A DNA stretch of 64,000 nt, taken from assembly GCA_030681675.1 (NCBI GenBank), contig JAUXRP010000040.1:1-64000 (forward strand), given 5' to 3'. Both the position numbers and the translations under genes were made by a program. The stretch's first letter is position 1. Every line of letters begins with the position of its first letter. This DNA is from Candidatus Planktophila sp. Lineage in GTDB: Bacteria > Actinomycetota > Actinomycetes > Nanopelagicales > Nanopelagicaceae. Shown here piece after piece: positions 43,625-52,838 of the stretch. Under the pieces are notes generated by a model. The model searched no databases. It was not told the origin of the DNA and saw only the letters and a program-made list of their open reading frames with translations.

Positions 43625-45448
43625 ATGAGCCATTACAGCGCCAATCTCCGCGATATTGAATTCTGCCTCTTTGATCTGCTTGAGCGCGACAAAGTTATGG
43701 GTACCTCGCTCTACTCCGATGTCGATCGCGATACTGCGATGGGCATGCTTGAGGAGATGAAGCGTTTGTGTGAAAACGATCTTGCCGAATCTTTTATTGA
43801 GGGCGATCGTCTTGGAACTGTTTTTAATAAAGAAACTGGCGATGTAACTGTTCCGGCTAGCTTTAAAAAATCTTACGATGCATATGTCGATGGTGAATGG
43901 TGGCGGCTCGATGCTCCCGTTGATCTTGGTGGAATGAAAATTCCGCCATCGGTACGGTGGGCAATCGCCGAGATGGTTTTAGGTTCGAACCCAGCAGTTC
44001 ACATTTACGCATCGGGTTACGCCTTTGCACATGTTGCATATGTTCTCGGTACTCCTGAACAAAAGCAGATTGCAAAACTAATGATTGATCATCATTGGGG
44101 CGCAACTATGCAGTTAACCGAACCCGATGCAGGCTCAGATGTTGGCGCTGGTCGAAGCAAGGCCGTGCAGCAAAAAGATGGAACGTGGCACATCACTGGA
44201 ACAAAACGTTTTATTACATCGGGAGATGCCGATCTTTATGAAAACATTGTGCACTTTGTTCTTGCACGCCGCGAAGGTGGTGGGCCTGGTACAAAGGGAC
44301 TTTCGCTATTTCTAATTCCAAAGTTTATGTTTGATCAAAAGACCGGTGAACTCGGAAAACGCAACGGTATTTTCGTAACAAACGTTGAGAAGAAGATGGG
44401 TCTGAATGTTTCGTCGACATGTGAAATGAATTTGGGAGAACATGAACCGGCAGTTGGTTATTTACTCGGTGATGTCCATCAAGGTATAGCGCAGATGTTT
44501 AAAGTTATTGAGTTTGCGCGGATGATGGTTGGTACTAAAGCGATTGCAACGTTATCTGCTGGCTATCAGCAAGCACTTAGCTACGCCAAAGTGCGTGTGC
44601 AAGGCGGTGACATGAAGGTTATGAACGATAAAGCTAGTCCCCGTGTCACGATTATTCATCACCCCGATGTACGCCGATCATTAATGGTTCAAAAGTCATA
44701 CTCTGAAGGTATGCGGGCGTTAGTGCTGTATACCGCCTCAATTCAAGATGAGATTGAGCTTGCCGAACTAGAAGGTGATGCCGACCGCCTTGCCGACATG
44801 ATTGCGCGTAATGATTTAATGCTTCCAGTTGTGAAGGGCTACGGCTCTGAAAAGTCCTGGACAATTCTTGGAACTGAATCCTTGCAAACATTTGGAGGCT
44901 CGGGCTTTACGCAAGACTGGCCATTAGAACAGTACGTTCGCGATGCAAAAATCGATACTTTGTATGAAGGAACAACTGCAATTCAAGGCTTAGATTTCTT
45001 CTTCCGCAAGATTGTTAAAGATGGCGGTCGCGCGATAGGCCTGCTTGGTAAAGAGATTCAAAAGTTCGCTGAATCTGGCGGCGCTCATACTCAAGAAAAA
45101 GCCGCGCTCTTTACCGCACTCGGCAATCTCAATGGAATCATCTCAGTTCTCATCACTCATGCCATGGAATCACAGGAAGATCCAGAGAAGATTTATACCG
45201 TTGGTTTAAACACCTCTCGATGCCTTATGGCAGTTGGCGATATTATTACCGCTTGGTTATTGATTCGTCAGGCCGATATCGCCGCGGAAAAACTACCGAA
45301 TGCAGGAAAAGATAGCGATTTCTATACAGGAAAGATTGCATCCGCACAGTTCTTTGTCACTAACTTTTTGCCACAGATCGCCGCTGATCGTGTGATAGTT
45401 GAGGCAACTAATGGTTCAATCATGAATATTCCAGAAAGCGCCTTTTAA
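43625..45448 (+). CDS. Long-form acyl-CoA dehydrogenase
   Basis: 607 residues, with the extra C-terminal domain of FadE5-type enzymes. FAD/substrate motif MQLTEPDAGSDVGAG, the TKRFITSGDADL segment, and the catalytic base Glu448 in LYEGTTAIQG. It oxidises long acyl-CoA and passes electrons to ETF; the EtfD gene in the window (35819) is the matching quinone entry point. The start ATG follows CAAAATCACCCC, a context also seen at the DUF1800 start. Confidence 0.92.
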   Translation: MSHYSANLRDIEFCLFDLLERDKVMGTSLYSDVDRDTAMGMLEEMKRLCENDLAESFIEGDRLGTVFNKETGDVTVPASFKKSYDAYVDGEWWRLDAPVDLGGMKIPPSVRWAIAEMVLGSNPAVHIYASGYAFAHVAYVLGTPEQKQIAKLMIDHHWGATMQLTEPDAGSDVGAGRSKAVQQKDGTWHITGTKRFITSGDADLYENIVHFVLARREGGGPGTKGLSLFLIPKFMFDQKTGELGKRNGIFVTNVEKKMGLNVSSTCEMNLGEHEPAVGYLLGDVHQGIAQMFKVIEFARMMVGTKAIATLSAGYQQALSYAKVRVQGGDMKVMNDKASPRVTIIHHPDVRRSLMVQKSYSEGMRALVLYTASIQDEIELAELEGDADRLADMIARNDLMLPVVKGYGSEKSWTILGTESLQTFGGSGFTQDWPLEQYVRDAKIDTLYEGTTAIQGLDFFFRKIVKDGGRAIGLLGKEIQKFAESGGAHTQEKAALFTALGNLNGIISVLITHAMESQEDPEKIYTVGLNTSRCLMAVGDIITAWLLIRQADIAAEKLPNAGKDSDFYTGKIASAQFFVTNFLPQIAADRVIVEATNGSIMNIPESAF

Positions 45449-45465
45449 ACCACTACTCTTGCAGG

Positions 45466-46386
45466 GTGTTTACGAAATTCAAGGGGGAGATTCTCACTCT
45501 CTTAGGTGCGGTTCTCTTTTCCTTTAATGGAATCGTTGCGAAGTTAATTCTTACCGACGGAGTTTCGTCGATGCGCCTCACGCAAGTGCGCTGTGGCGGC
45601 GCCTTTATTATTCTTGGAAGTTATATTTTCTTGCGCTACCGTGAAAAACTGCGTACGACTCTGGCCGAGCTTCCACATTTAGCGATTTATGGAGTAGTTG
45701 GGTTTTTAGCGGTCCAGGCCCTTTATTTCGTGGCCATCTCGCGCTTGCACGTGAGTATCGGCTTAATTATGGAGTTCACCGCACCTATTTGGATTGTTCT
45801 GTGGTTGCGATATGTGAAAAAGAAGTACGTGCCCCCACTGATGTGGATCGCTATTTTTATGGCCTTTAGTGGCCTTGTCTTGATCGCCCAGGTGTGGAGA
45901 AGAAGTACGTTAGATCCGATTGGTGTTATTGCCGCCCTTGCCGATGGAATCATGTTGGCTACATTCTTCCTGCTGGGGGAAAAACTTACAGCTAAGCGCG
46001 ATGTCGAATCGCTTATGGTCTACGGCTTTGGTTTTGCAACTTTAGCTTTAGCAATCACAATGCCTTTGTGGTCATTTCCAACTGAAATCTTTACTCAGAG
46101 TATGAATTTACAGGGTCGCTTTGCCGCTTACAACGTCTCTGGATGGGTGCTGATCGCTTGGGTCATCATCATGGGCACAATCGTTCCGTACTTACTTGTT
46201 GTTAATGGATTAAAGCTTTTGTCGGCATCAACGAGCAGTGTTATGGGAATGGCCGAGCCGGTATTAGCTGGGGTTTTTGCATGGATCTGGTTGTCGGAAA
46301 ATTGGGGCGCAATTCAATTAATTGGTGGAGTAGTGGTGATTATTGGAATTGTATTGGCCGATAAAGCCCGAACTGCCGCACATTAA
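45466..46386 (+). CDS. EamA-family transporter
   Basis: 306 residues with ten predicted helices in two EamA repeats (LGAVLFSFNGIVAKLIL at the start and LLSASTSSVMGMAEPVLAG in the second). Drug/metabolite transporter superfamily, often amino-acid or metabolite exporters. GTG start, 18 bases after the acyl-CoA dehydrogenase stop. Substrate unknown. Confidence 0.85.
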   Translation: MFTKFKGEILTLLGAVLFSFNGIVAKLILTDGVSSMRLTQVRCGGAFIILGSYIFLRYREKLRTTLAELPHLAIYGVVGFLAVQALYFVAISRLHVSIGLIMEFTAPIWIVLWLRYVKKKYVPPLMWIAIFMAFSGLVLIAQVWRRSTLDPIGVIAALADGIMLATFFLLGEKLTAKRDVESLMVYGFGFATLALAITMPLWSFPTEIFTQSMNLQGRFAAYNVSGWVLIAWVIIMGTIVPYLLVVNGLKLLSASTSSVMGMAEPVLAGVFAWIWLSENWGAIQLIGGVVVIIGIVLADKARTAAH

Positions 46387-46412
46387 TTGTTAATTAGCTA
46401 ATTTCCAGCTAG

Positions 46413-47861
46413 CTAATTTCTTAAACTGTTGTCGTCCGGAGCCACTGCTTCGCGCTGTTGAGTCCAGTCTGTACCAGAGCCAGGGTTCTGAGGCATGTCA
46501 TAGAAGCGTGCATAGTGCAGTTGCGCCGAGACTGTAATTGTGCGCGTAGGTCCGTTACGGTGCTTAGCTACGATTAAATCAGCTTCACCTGTTCGGTTAG
46601 CTTGATCGTACATATCGTCGCGGTGTAACAAGATAACTACATCGGCATCTTGTTCGATCGAACCGGATTCACGTAAATCAGAGAGCATTGGTTTTTTATC
46701 GCTGCGCTGTTCGGGAGAACGGTTGAGCTGTGAAATCGCGATAACTGGAATATCTAACTCTTTAGCCATTAACTTTAAGTGACGTGAAAATTCAGAGACC
46801 TCTTGCTGACGGTTTTCAACTTTTTTGCCCGAAGACATCAGCTGTAAGTAGTCAATTACAATGAGTTTAAGGTTGTGGCGCTGCTTTAGACGACGGGCCT
46901 TTGCCCTAATCTCCATCATGGAAAGGTTAGGCGAGTCATCGATAAATAATGGTGCCTCTGATATTTCACCCATTCGGCGCGCAAGACGCGACCACTCATC
47001 ATCGGATAATGTACCTGCGCGAATATTATTTAAGCCAACGCGTGCTTCGGCCGATAACATACGCATGGTAATTTCAGATTTCGACATTTCAAGAGAAAAA
47101 ATAACCGATGTTAAACCATTTGTAATTGATGCATGGCGGGCAATATCTAAACCTAGTGTTGACTTGCCCATTGCAGGACGTGCAGCGAGAATAATCATGT
47201 TGCCTGGATGGAAGCCATGGGTTAACGCATCGAGATCTTTAAAGCCAGTCTTAATACCTTCAACACCAATGCCTTTAGATATCGCCTCAATCTCATCGAG
47301 TGCCTGTGGTAATAACGTTGAGAGTTGAACGTAATCCTCTGATGATCGACGTTCGGTAACTGCATAAACTTCGGCTTGTGCTTGGTCGACCATGTCATCG
47401 ACTTCACCTTCGGATGTATAACCCAGTTGCACAATCTTTGTGCCAGCTTCAACCAATCGGCGCATGATTGCATGCTCGCGAACAATCTTTGCGTAATACC
47501 CCGCATTGGCTGCCGTTGGTACCGATGAGATAAGTGTATGAAGGTACGGCGCACCACCGGCACGTGCAATATCTCCGCGCTTAGTTAGCTCTGCTGAAAC
47601 CGTAACGGCATCTGCGGGTTCGCCGCGGCCATACAAATCGATAATCGCATCATAAATTAACTCGTGTGCAGGTCGATAAAAATCACGATCGCGAATAATC
47701 TCAATTACATCGGCGATCGCATCTTTTGATAACAACATTCCACCGAGAACTGACTGTTCTGCAATTAAATCTTGAGGTGGTGTTCGTTCGAACTCGGTAC
47801 CAATGGAGGAGATACTCAGATCGCGAGATGGACGGTTGTTTGGAAGTTCTGCGATGCTCAC
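46413..47861 (-). CDS. dnaB: Replicative DNA helicase DnaB
   Basis: 482 residues. N-terminal primase-interaction domain (PPQDLIAEQSVLGGMLLSKDA), RecA-like core with Walker A ARPAMGKSTLG, Walker B LIVIDYLQLM and the SQLNRSPE arginine region. An in-frame TTG at 47909 opens the ORF, but GTG 47861 has GGGAGG eight bases upstream and is the likely start. It unwinds the fork. A cluster of DnaA-box-like sites lies in the 273-base upstream gap. Confidence 0.95.
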   Translation of the reverse strand: MSIAELPNNRPSRDLSISSIGTEFERTPPQDLIAEQSVLGGMLLSKDAIADVIEIIRDRDFYRPAHELIYDAIIDLYGRGEPADAVTVSAELTKRGDIARAGGAPYLHTLISSVPTAANAGYYAKIVREHAIMRRLVEAGTKIVQLGYTSEGEVDDMVDQAQAEVYAVTERRSSEDYVQLSTLLPQALDEIEAISKGIGVEGIKTGFKDLDALTHGFHPGNMIILAARPAMGKSTLGLDIARHASITNGLTSVIFSLEMSKSEITMRMLSAEARVGLNNIRAGTLSDDEWSRLARRMGEISEAPLFIDDSPNLSMMEIRAKARRLKQRHNLKLIVIDYLQLMSSGKKVENRQQEVSEFSRHLKLMAKELDIPVIAISQLNRSPEQRSDKKPMLSDLRESGSIEQDADVVILLHRDDMYDQANRTGEADLIVAKHRNGPTRTITVSAQLHYARFYDMPQNPGSGTDWTQQREAVAPDDNSLRN

Positions 47862-47954
47862 GCGTATAGCCTCCCACTGACCACTGACGTCCTGACTCCG
47901 TGTGCTCAACTTAAATGCGAGCCCCTATCGCATGCGAGAAACTCTTTGAGGCCA

Positions 47955-48104
47955 TGGGGATAAGGTGTGGAGAAAGGGGTGGATAAGCGAGTTTTTCTGT
48001 GCAGGAAGCGGTGGATGGACTGTGGATAAGCCCTCGGTCAGACTGTATTTTTCAACAAAGATGCAGGTCAGAGGCGATTTCTATACACACAGGCCTGTGG
48101 AGAA
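47955..48104 (-). promoter_or_regulatory. Cluster of DnaA-box-like sites upstream of dnaB
   Basis: One perfect DnaA box (TTATCCACA on the minus strand, 48021-48029) and four single-mismatch copies at 47955-47963, 47966-47974, 47978-47986 and 48096-48104. All have the same orientation. The first three are spaced 11 and 12 bp start to start, close to one helical turn. A DnaA-controlled dnaB promoter or DnaA-titrating region is the simplest reading. Confidence 0.55.
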
Positions 48105-48134
48105 AAGTATTTTTGCCCATCTTGCATCGTGAGA

Positions 48135-50579
48135 TTACGTGCGTATTCGCGCATTATCTGGATCGAAAAGAGGCTCGGCTGCGATCACTCCTGGGGACCA
48201 TATCCCAAAGAGCTCAACATCAACGGCCGTTCCTGGCTCAGAGTATTCGACTGGCAGATAGGCATAGGCGATGGCTTTATTAATTGTGTAGCCCTGACCA
48301 CCGGATTTAATTCGTCCAACTATTTCATTTTCAATTCGAATTGGCTCAGAACCAAAGGGAACCGATGTTATGTCATCGAAAGTAATTGCAACCAGCTTTC
48401 TTGTTTGATTCTCCTTAGCGGCCACTGCTGCCGCTTTTCCGTGGAAGTTTTCCTTCTTCAGCGAAACTGCAAAGCCAAGGCCCGCCTCATAAGGATTAGT
48501 TTCAGTATTAATCTCACCTGCCCATGCCCGATAACCTTTTTCTAAACGTAAGGATTCAATTGCACGATAACCACAGGGGATTAAACCTAAATCTTGTCCA
48601 GCATCAATAATCTCTTTCCATAGAGTTAATCCATCGGCAACCGGTGCATAAATCTCCCAACCGAGTTCGCCAACATATGTAATTCGAGTTGCACGAACTT
48701 TTATATCAGCGAGAGTAATTTCCTGAGAACTCATAAATGGAAAAGCGCTGTGATTTAAATCGGAAGTTGTTAGTGATTGCAAAATCGCACGAGAATTTGG
48801 TCCCATGATTCCAAAGCAGGTTAAATCTTGAGTGATATTTGTAATCTCGACCTCATCAAAATTAAACTCTCGACGGATTTTTTCTAGCCAACCAAAATCA
48901 TGTGTAGCAAAAGCTGTACCTGTCACAATCATGAACTCGTTGTCGCCAGTTTGTGTAACGGTGTAATCAGATTCGATTCCGCCCTTTGAATTGAGTGCTT
49001 GCGTGTAAACAGTTTTGCCAACCCCTTTAACTACGTTATTGGCGCATGCAAAATTAAGAAATTCATTCGCTTGTCGACCAGTAATGCGGGCTTTAGCAAA
49101 ACTCGACTCATCAAATAAGCCTGCAGCGTTTCGTGTTGCATGGTGTTCTACTTGAACAGCTGGCGACCAGTTTATTCCGAGCCATCCGATTGGGCGTAGC
49201 GCTTCATCGCCGCTATTGGTTGAGTAGTAATTAACGCGCTCCCACGCGGCTTTTTCACCAAAAACTGCGCCATTATCGCTGTGCCACTGATAGACAGGGG
49301 ATGTGAATTTTGGTCGTGCGCTTTTTCGCTCTTCACCAGGGTAATGAATGTCGTAATACTCTTCATAGTTTTCAGTAATGCGCTGCAAAGTAAAATCAGG
49401 TGATTCATATGATGCACCAAAGCGTTTAATATCCATATGCCATAAGTCCATGGTTGGTTCGCCGGCAACGATCCATTCAGCAACGACTTTCCCAATTCCA
49501 CCAGCGCCAGCGATTCCGTGGGCGCAGAAACCAGCGGCAACGAAAAACCCTCCCACCGAGGTTTCACCTAAGCAGAACTCATTATCGGGAGTAAAGCCTT
49601 CGGGGCCGTTGATAAAGTTTTTAATCCCAACTTCTGCCATTTTCGGTACGCGCTTTTGTGAAGCTTCAGCGATGTCGTAAAATCGATCCCAATCTTCAGG
49701 CAGTAATGTATTGTTAAAGTTTGCCGGAATATCATCTACATTATTGTAATCGGCCGACCACGCCTTTGAATTTCTCTCGTACCCGCCCATAAGCAAACCC
49801 GATACCTCTTGACGAAAGTAGATGAGGTTGTCTGGATCGCGCAGTGATGGCAGGAATGGTGCATCCTCGGCCATAAAGTTATCGGTAATTAAATATTGAT
49901 GACTCATTGGCACTATAGGGATTCGTACGTCCACCATTCGGCCGATCTGTGGTGCATACATTCCGCCGCAGTTAACAACTATCTCGCATTCGATCTCACC
50001 TTTATCGGTGACAACACTGCTGACTCGACCCTTCATTGTTCTAATTTCTAGAACACGGGTATGGGTAAATATCTGCACACCGTTCTTGCGTGCACCCGCC
50101 GCCAGCGCCATCGCTAACTGGGAGGGATCTACTTGGCCATCTGAGCCCATATAACAGGCACCAACAACGCCATCTAAATCGATAAGTGGAAATAGATTCT
50201 GCGCCTCTTGAGGCGAGATCTCATGTAAATCCAGACCAAATGTCTTGGCCCATCCAATTTGGCGGCGAATCTCTTGCATGCGCTCAGGTGAGGAGGCCAA
50301 TTTAATGCTGCCACACTCGCGCCAGCTTGGTGGGGTATCTGTTGCTTGAAGTTTTCGATATAAATCTACGGAGTGCATATTCATTAACGTCAGAGTTGGG
50401 TCGGCACGCAGTTGACCGACCAGGCCGGCGCTATGAAAAGTAGATCCGCTTGTTAATTCATTGCGATCTAGGAGAACTACATCTTTCTCACCAAGTTCGG
50501 CTAAATGATAGGCAACAGAGGTACCACCAACGCCGCCTCCGATAATGACGATTTTTGCTCTGCTCGGCGCTACTGACAT
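48135..50579 (-). CDS. FAD-dependent dimethylglycine/sarcosine dehydrogenase-like protein with aminomethyltransferase domain
   Basis: About 814 residues. FAD-binding GGGVGGTSVAYHLAELG near the start (DAO family), an FAO_M-like middle around residues 375-430, then a GCV_T folate-binding domain (GLFDESSFAKARITG ... YVGELGWEIYAP) and its C-terminal barrel. Such proteins demethylate dimethylglycine or sarcosine and hand the C1 unit to tetrahydrofolate. The ORF can be extended to 50687, but that would overlap the divergent gene; ATG 50579 begins the standard N-terminus. The exact N-methyl substrate is uncertain. Confidence 0.85.
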   Translation of the reverse strand: MSVAPSRAKIVIIGGGVGGTSVAYHLAELGEKDVVLLDRNELTSGSTFHSAGLVGQLRADPTLTLMNMHSVDLYRKLQATDTPPSWRECGSIKLASSPERMQEIRRQIGWAKTFGLDLHEISPQEAQNLFPLIDLDGVVGACYMGSDGQVDPSQLAMALAAGARKNGVQIFTHTRVLEIRTMKGRVSSVVTDKGEIECEIVVNCGGMYAPQIGRMVDVRIPIVPMSHQYLITDNFMAEDAPFLPSLRDPDNLIYFRQEVSGLLMGGYERNSKAWSADYNNVDDIPANFNNTLLPEDWDRFYDIAEASQKRVPKMAEVGIKNFINGPEGFTPDNEFCLGETSVGGFFVAAGFCAHGIAGAGGIGKVVAEWIVAGEPTMDLWHMDIKRFGASYESPDFTLQRITENYEEYYDIHYPGEERKSARPKFTSPVYQWHSDNGAVFGEKAAWERVNYYSTNSGDEALRPIGWLGINWSPAVQVEHHATRNAAGLFDESSFAKARITGRQANEFLNFACANNVVKGVGKTVYTQALNSKGGIESDYTVTQTGDNEFMIVTGTAFATHDFGWLEKIRREFNFDEVEITNITQDLTCFGIMGPNSRAILQSLTTSDLNHSAFPFMSSQEITLADIKVRATRITYVGELGWEIYAPVADGLTLWKEIIDAGQDLGLIPCGYRAIESLRLEKGYRAWAGEINTETNPYEAGLGFAVSLKKENFHGKAAAVAAKENQTRKLVAITFDDITSVPFGSEPIRIENEIVGRIKSGGQGYTINKAIAYAYLPVEYSEPGTAVDVELFGIWSPGVIAAEPLFDPDNARIRT

Positions 50580-50593
50580 AGACACGCCTTCAA

Positions 50594-51523
50594 ATGTATC
50601 CTGAACAGGTGAGTGATGCCAGTGAGTTAGAGCGTGAATTTGCTCAACTCTTTGACAAGGTTGAAAGGTTGCGCTCTCGAATTTCAATTAGTGAACTCTC
50701 AGGTGGCCTAACTAATCGGAATTTTCTCATTCAGACTCCAGAGGAAAAATTCGTCGCCCGCGTATCTAGCAACTCTTCCTCACTTTTATCAATTGATCGT
50801 GGCTCTGAGTTTATTAATTCGACGATCGCCGGAAAAGGCGGAGTAGGTGCGCAAGTTCTAGATTATCTACCGGGCGAAGGGCTTTTGCTCATCTCCTATA
50901 TTAAAGGCAAGACATTTGGCCCGGATGATGTCGCTTCAAATCTGAGCCGTATTGCAGAAAGTTTACGTAATTTACATTCACTTGATCTCTTTGATCATGA
51001 ATTTAACATGTTCACCACTCAGAGGAACTACTTAGGTATCGTGGAATCACAGGGATTTAGAATGCCTGATGGCTACTTAAACTTTGGACCACAGGTTGAT
51101 GAGATAAAAAAGGCTTTTACGGTTTTATTTGACGGTCTTGTCCCATGTAACAACGACTTGCTGCCGGGCAACTTCATTGATGATGGTGAAAAGATTTGGT
51201 TAATCGACTACGAATACTCAGGAAATAATGATGCCTGTTTTGAGATTGGCAATGTCTGGGCTGAAGCATTCTTACCTTTAGATGCTCTGGAAGATTTAGT
51301 AACTGCCTACTATGGGCAATATCGCCCCGATAAAGTCGCACGCGCTTGGCTGTGGGCATTAATGGCAAAGTATGGGTGGAGTTTGTGGGCATCGATTCAA
51401 AGTTCAGTCTCAGATCTCGACTTTGATTTCTGGGAGTGGGGAATGGCTAAATACGATCTAGCTCGAAGTGAGTTTACAGGCGGGTATTTTCGAGATGCGT
51501 TAGTCCAAGTAACGGAGAAATAA
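50594..51523 (+). CDS. Choline-kinase-like phosphotransferase
   Basis: 309 residues. A LicA/APH-type kinase: LSGGLTNRNFLIQ (ATP-side loop), the catalytic NNDLLPGNFIDD, and WLIDYEYSGNNDACFEIGN with the metal-binding Asp. The His usual before the catalytic loop is replaced by Cys-Asn. Its start codon is only 14 bases from that of the divergent FAD-GCV_T gene, so the two share a control region, suggesting choline- or methylamine-related use. Other small-alcohol kinases remain possible. Confidence 0.8.
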   Translation: MYPEQVSDASELEREFAQLFDKVERLRSRISISELSGGLTNRNFLIQTPEEKFVARVSSNSSSLLSIDRGSEFINSTIAGKGGVGAQVLDYLPGEGLLLISYIKGKTFGPDDVASNLSRIAESLRNLHSLDLFDHEFNMFTTQRNYLGIVESQGFRMPDGYLNFGPQVDEIKKAFTVLFDGLVPCNNDLLPGNFIDDGEKIWLIDYEYSGNNDACFEIGNVWAEAFLPLDALEDLVTAYYGQYRPDKVARAWLWALMAKYGWSLWASIQSSVSDLDFDFWEWGMAKYDLARSEFTGGYFRDALVQVTEK

Positions 51524-51605
51524 AAAAACCCGCCGTATAGAGCCGGTTGGAGGTTTAGCCTTATTAATTGCCAACTAATCGAAGTGAACAAGAGGCCAGA
51601 GCTTT

Positions 51606-52094
51606 CTAGAAAATTGGAAACTTATCTAGAAGCTTCTGCGCAACTTCGACGATCTCTTTCGCTTTTTCTAAATCTTCACGAACATCCTGCTCAGTTAGCT
51701 CTGGTTCGGAGACTGAAGGGTATTCACTATTATGGCGAGACCTCCTCAATCTATTGAATGTTGCCATAACTCGACCCATTGGGGGATCAATTTGTGCTTT
51801 GAGTGCCTGGTAAATGACCACGTGACCTCCAACTGAAGTGGGCCGTAAACCTTGGACCTCAAGAACTGCGGTGAGAGACTTTCTTGCCGCATCGTAAAGA
51901 AGGGCGTAAGCGCCTTCTGTGTCTTCACTGGCCGTTAGATCACACGAGCTCAGGTGATTCCTAGATTGTGCTAATAGTCGCTCAGCATGTTCTCGGCTAG
52001 CGACAACCCTCTGCAACTTTCCGCTCACAATAAAATCATCGACCACTTCGCGCCCCTGATCCCATCTCGGCAGTAGTGACGTACTGCCGCTCAC
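51606..52094 (-). CDS. HEPN-domain toxin candidate
   Basis: 162 residues, all helical. ALLYDAARKSLTAVLEVQGLRP is typical of HEPN nucleases and RLRRSRHNSEYP provides the R-x(4-6)-H motif. GTG start overlapping the MNT stop by four bases (GTGA). Expected ribonuclease toxin, silenced by the nucleotidyltransferase partner. The gap between its stop and the kinase gene (51524-51605) has no clear feature. Confidence 0.82.
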   Translation of the reverse strand: MSGSTSLLPRWDQGREVVDDFIVSGKLQRVVASREHAERLLAQSRNHLSSCDLTASEDTEGAYALLYDAARKSLTAVLEVQGLRPTSVGGHVVIYQALKAQIDPPMGRVMATFNRLRRSRHNSEYPSVSEPELTEQDVREDLEKAKEIVEVAQKLLDKFPIF

Positions 52095-52675
52095 TCGGTT
52101 TTCTCATTCAATGTGAGAGGCACTAGTGGTTTAGCTCGTACTGTCTTCAGGAACGAACCATCGCCTTTTTTCCAGGCCTGCAACGACACCCTCCTTATGT
52201 TGACTTCCCGATATAGTTGAAGTTCGGCACGCTCGGCGGTGGATTGAAGCTCGTCAAGATCGGCGTTACCAACTACTAAAACATCAATGTCGGCGGGCAC
52301 TGGTCCGCTCTCGCCTGAGTACCGAGCTGCCCAAGAACCGTAAATGTAAGCAGAAACAATCCCTGCAACGCCCGCTAGTTCTTTATTGAGGACTGGAAGT
52401 GGACCATGTGTTACAGCGAGCAGGTCAGATAAGGGTTTGAATATTATTGACTCCTTCGAAGCTCTAACGAGGCGAGAATTGCCCTCTTTTCGGTCCTGAA
52501 TAAAACCAGTCCTTACCAGCCTAGCCACCTCATGCTGCATCCCTGGTACCGAGCTGCCAACTAACTTCGCTGCATCTGTAACGCTAAACTCCTTATCGGG
52601 GTTTAGAAATAACAACGCCAATAAATCAGCTTGAGTCCTTGACCTGAGCAACGGGAGTAGTTGAGAAACTTTCAT
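52091..52675 (-). CDS. MNT nucleotidyltransferase antitoxin with N-terminal HTH
   Basis: 194 residues. Residues 1-75 form a winged helix-turn-helix (LLALLFLNPDKEFSVTDAAKLV, then HEVARLVRTGFIQ). The minimal nucleotidyltransferase follows with YGSWAARYSG and the metal-binding ADIDVLVVG (GS...DxD). In HEPN-MNT systems the MNT protein inactivates HEPN by adding AMP. Here the fused DNA-binding domain should also repress the operon. The start ATG lies inside a perfect 40-bp palindrome and transcription is likely leaderless. Confidence 0.85.
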   Translation of the reverse strand: MKVSQLLPLLRSRTQADLLALLFLNPDKEFSVTDAAKLVGSSVPGMQHEVARLVRTGFIQDRKEGNSRLVRASKESIIFKPLSDLLAVTHGPLPVLNKELAGVAGIVSAYIYGSWAARYSGESGPVPADIDVLVVGNADLDELQSTAERAELQLYREVNIRRVSLQAWKKGDGSFLKTVRAKPLVPLTLNEKTE

Positions 52676-52707
52676 AACTCTTAATGTACATTAAGAGTTA
52701 TGAAAGT
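52668..52707. promoter_or_regulatory. Perfect 40-bp palindrome over promoter and start codon of the HEPN-MNT operon
   Basis: Two 20-base arms, ACTTTCATAACTCTTAATGT and its exact reverse complement, meet without a spacer. On the minus strand the palindrome includes the end of a -35 (TTGACT), the -10 (TACATT, 16-bp spacer) and the start codon seven bases after the -10. Probable operator for the HTH part of the MNT protein. The rest of the gap to rplI (52708-52838) has no feature I can support. Confidence 0.85.
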
Positions 52708-52838
52708 CAAGTATCTGGTCTGATGAGGCTCGAGTGGTAGGGGCGAGCTTGTCCGCTACACCCAATCTGTTCTTCTACAGCTAAGTGAGTCGGTTAGAAC
52801 CACCGCTCAAGATGATCAAAGCTAGTCCTTATAAATTA

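Noticed and set aside
47955-48104. Chromosome origin of replication
   Set aside because: DnaA-box-like sites cluster here, but there is no dnaA/dnaN pair or AT-rich unwinding stretch.
48135-50687. Extended start of the FAD-GCV_T gene at 50687
   Set aside because: The 36-residue extension has no family similarity and would overlap the divergent kinase gene.
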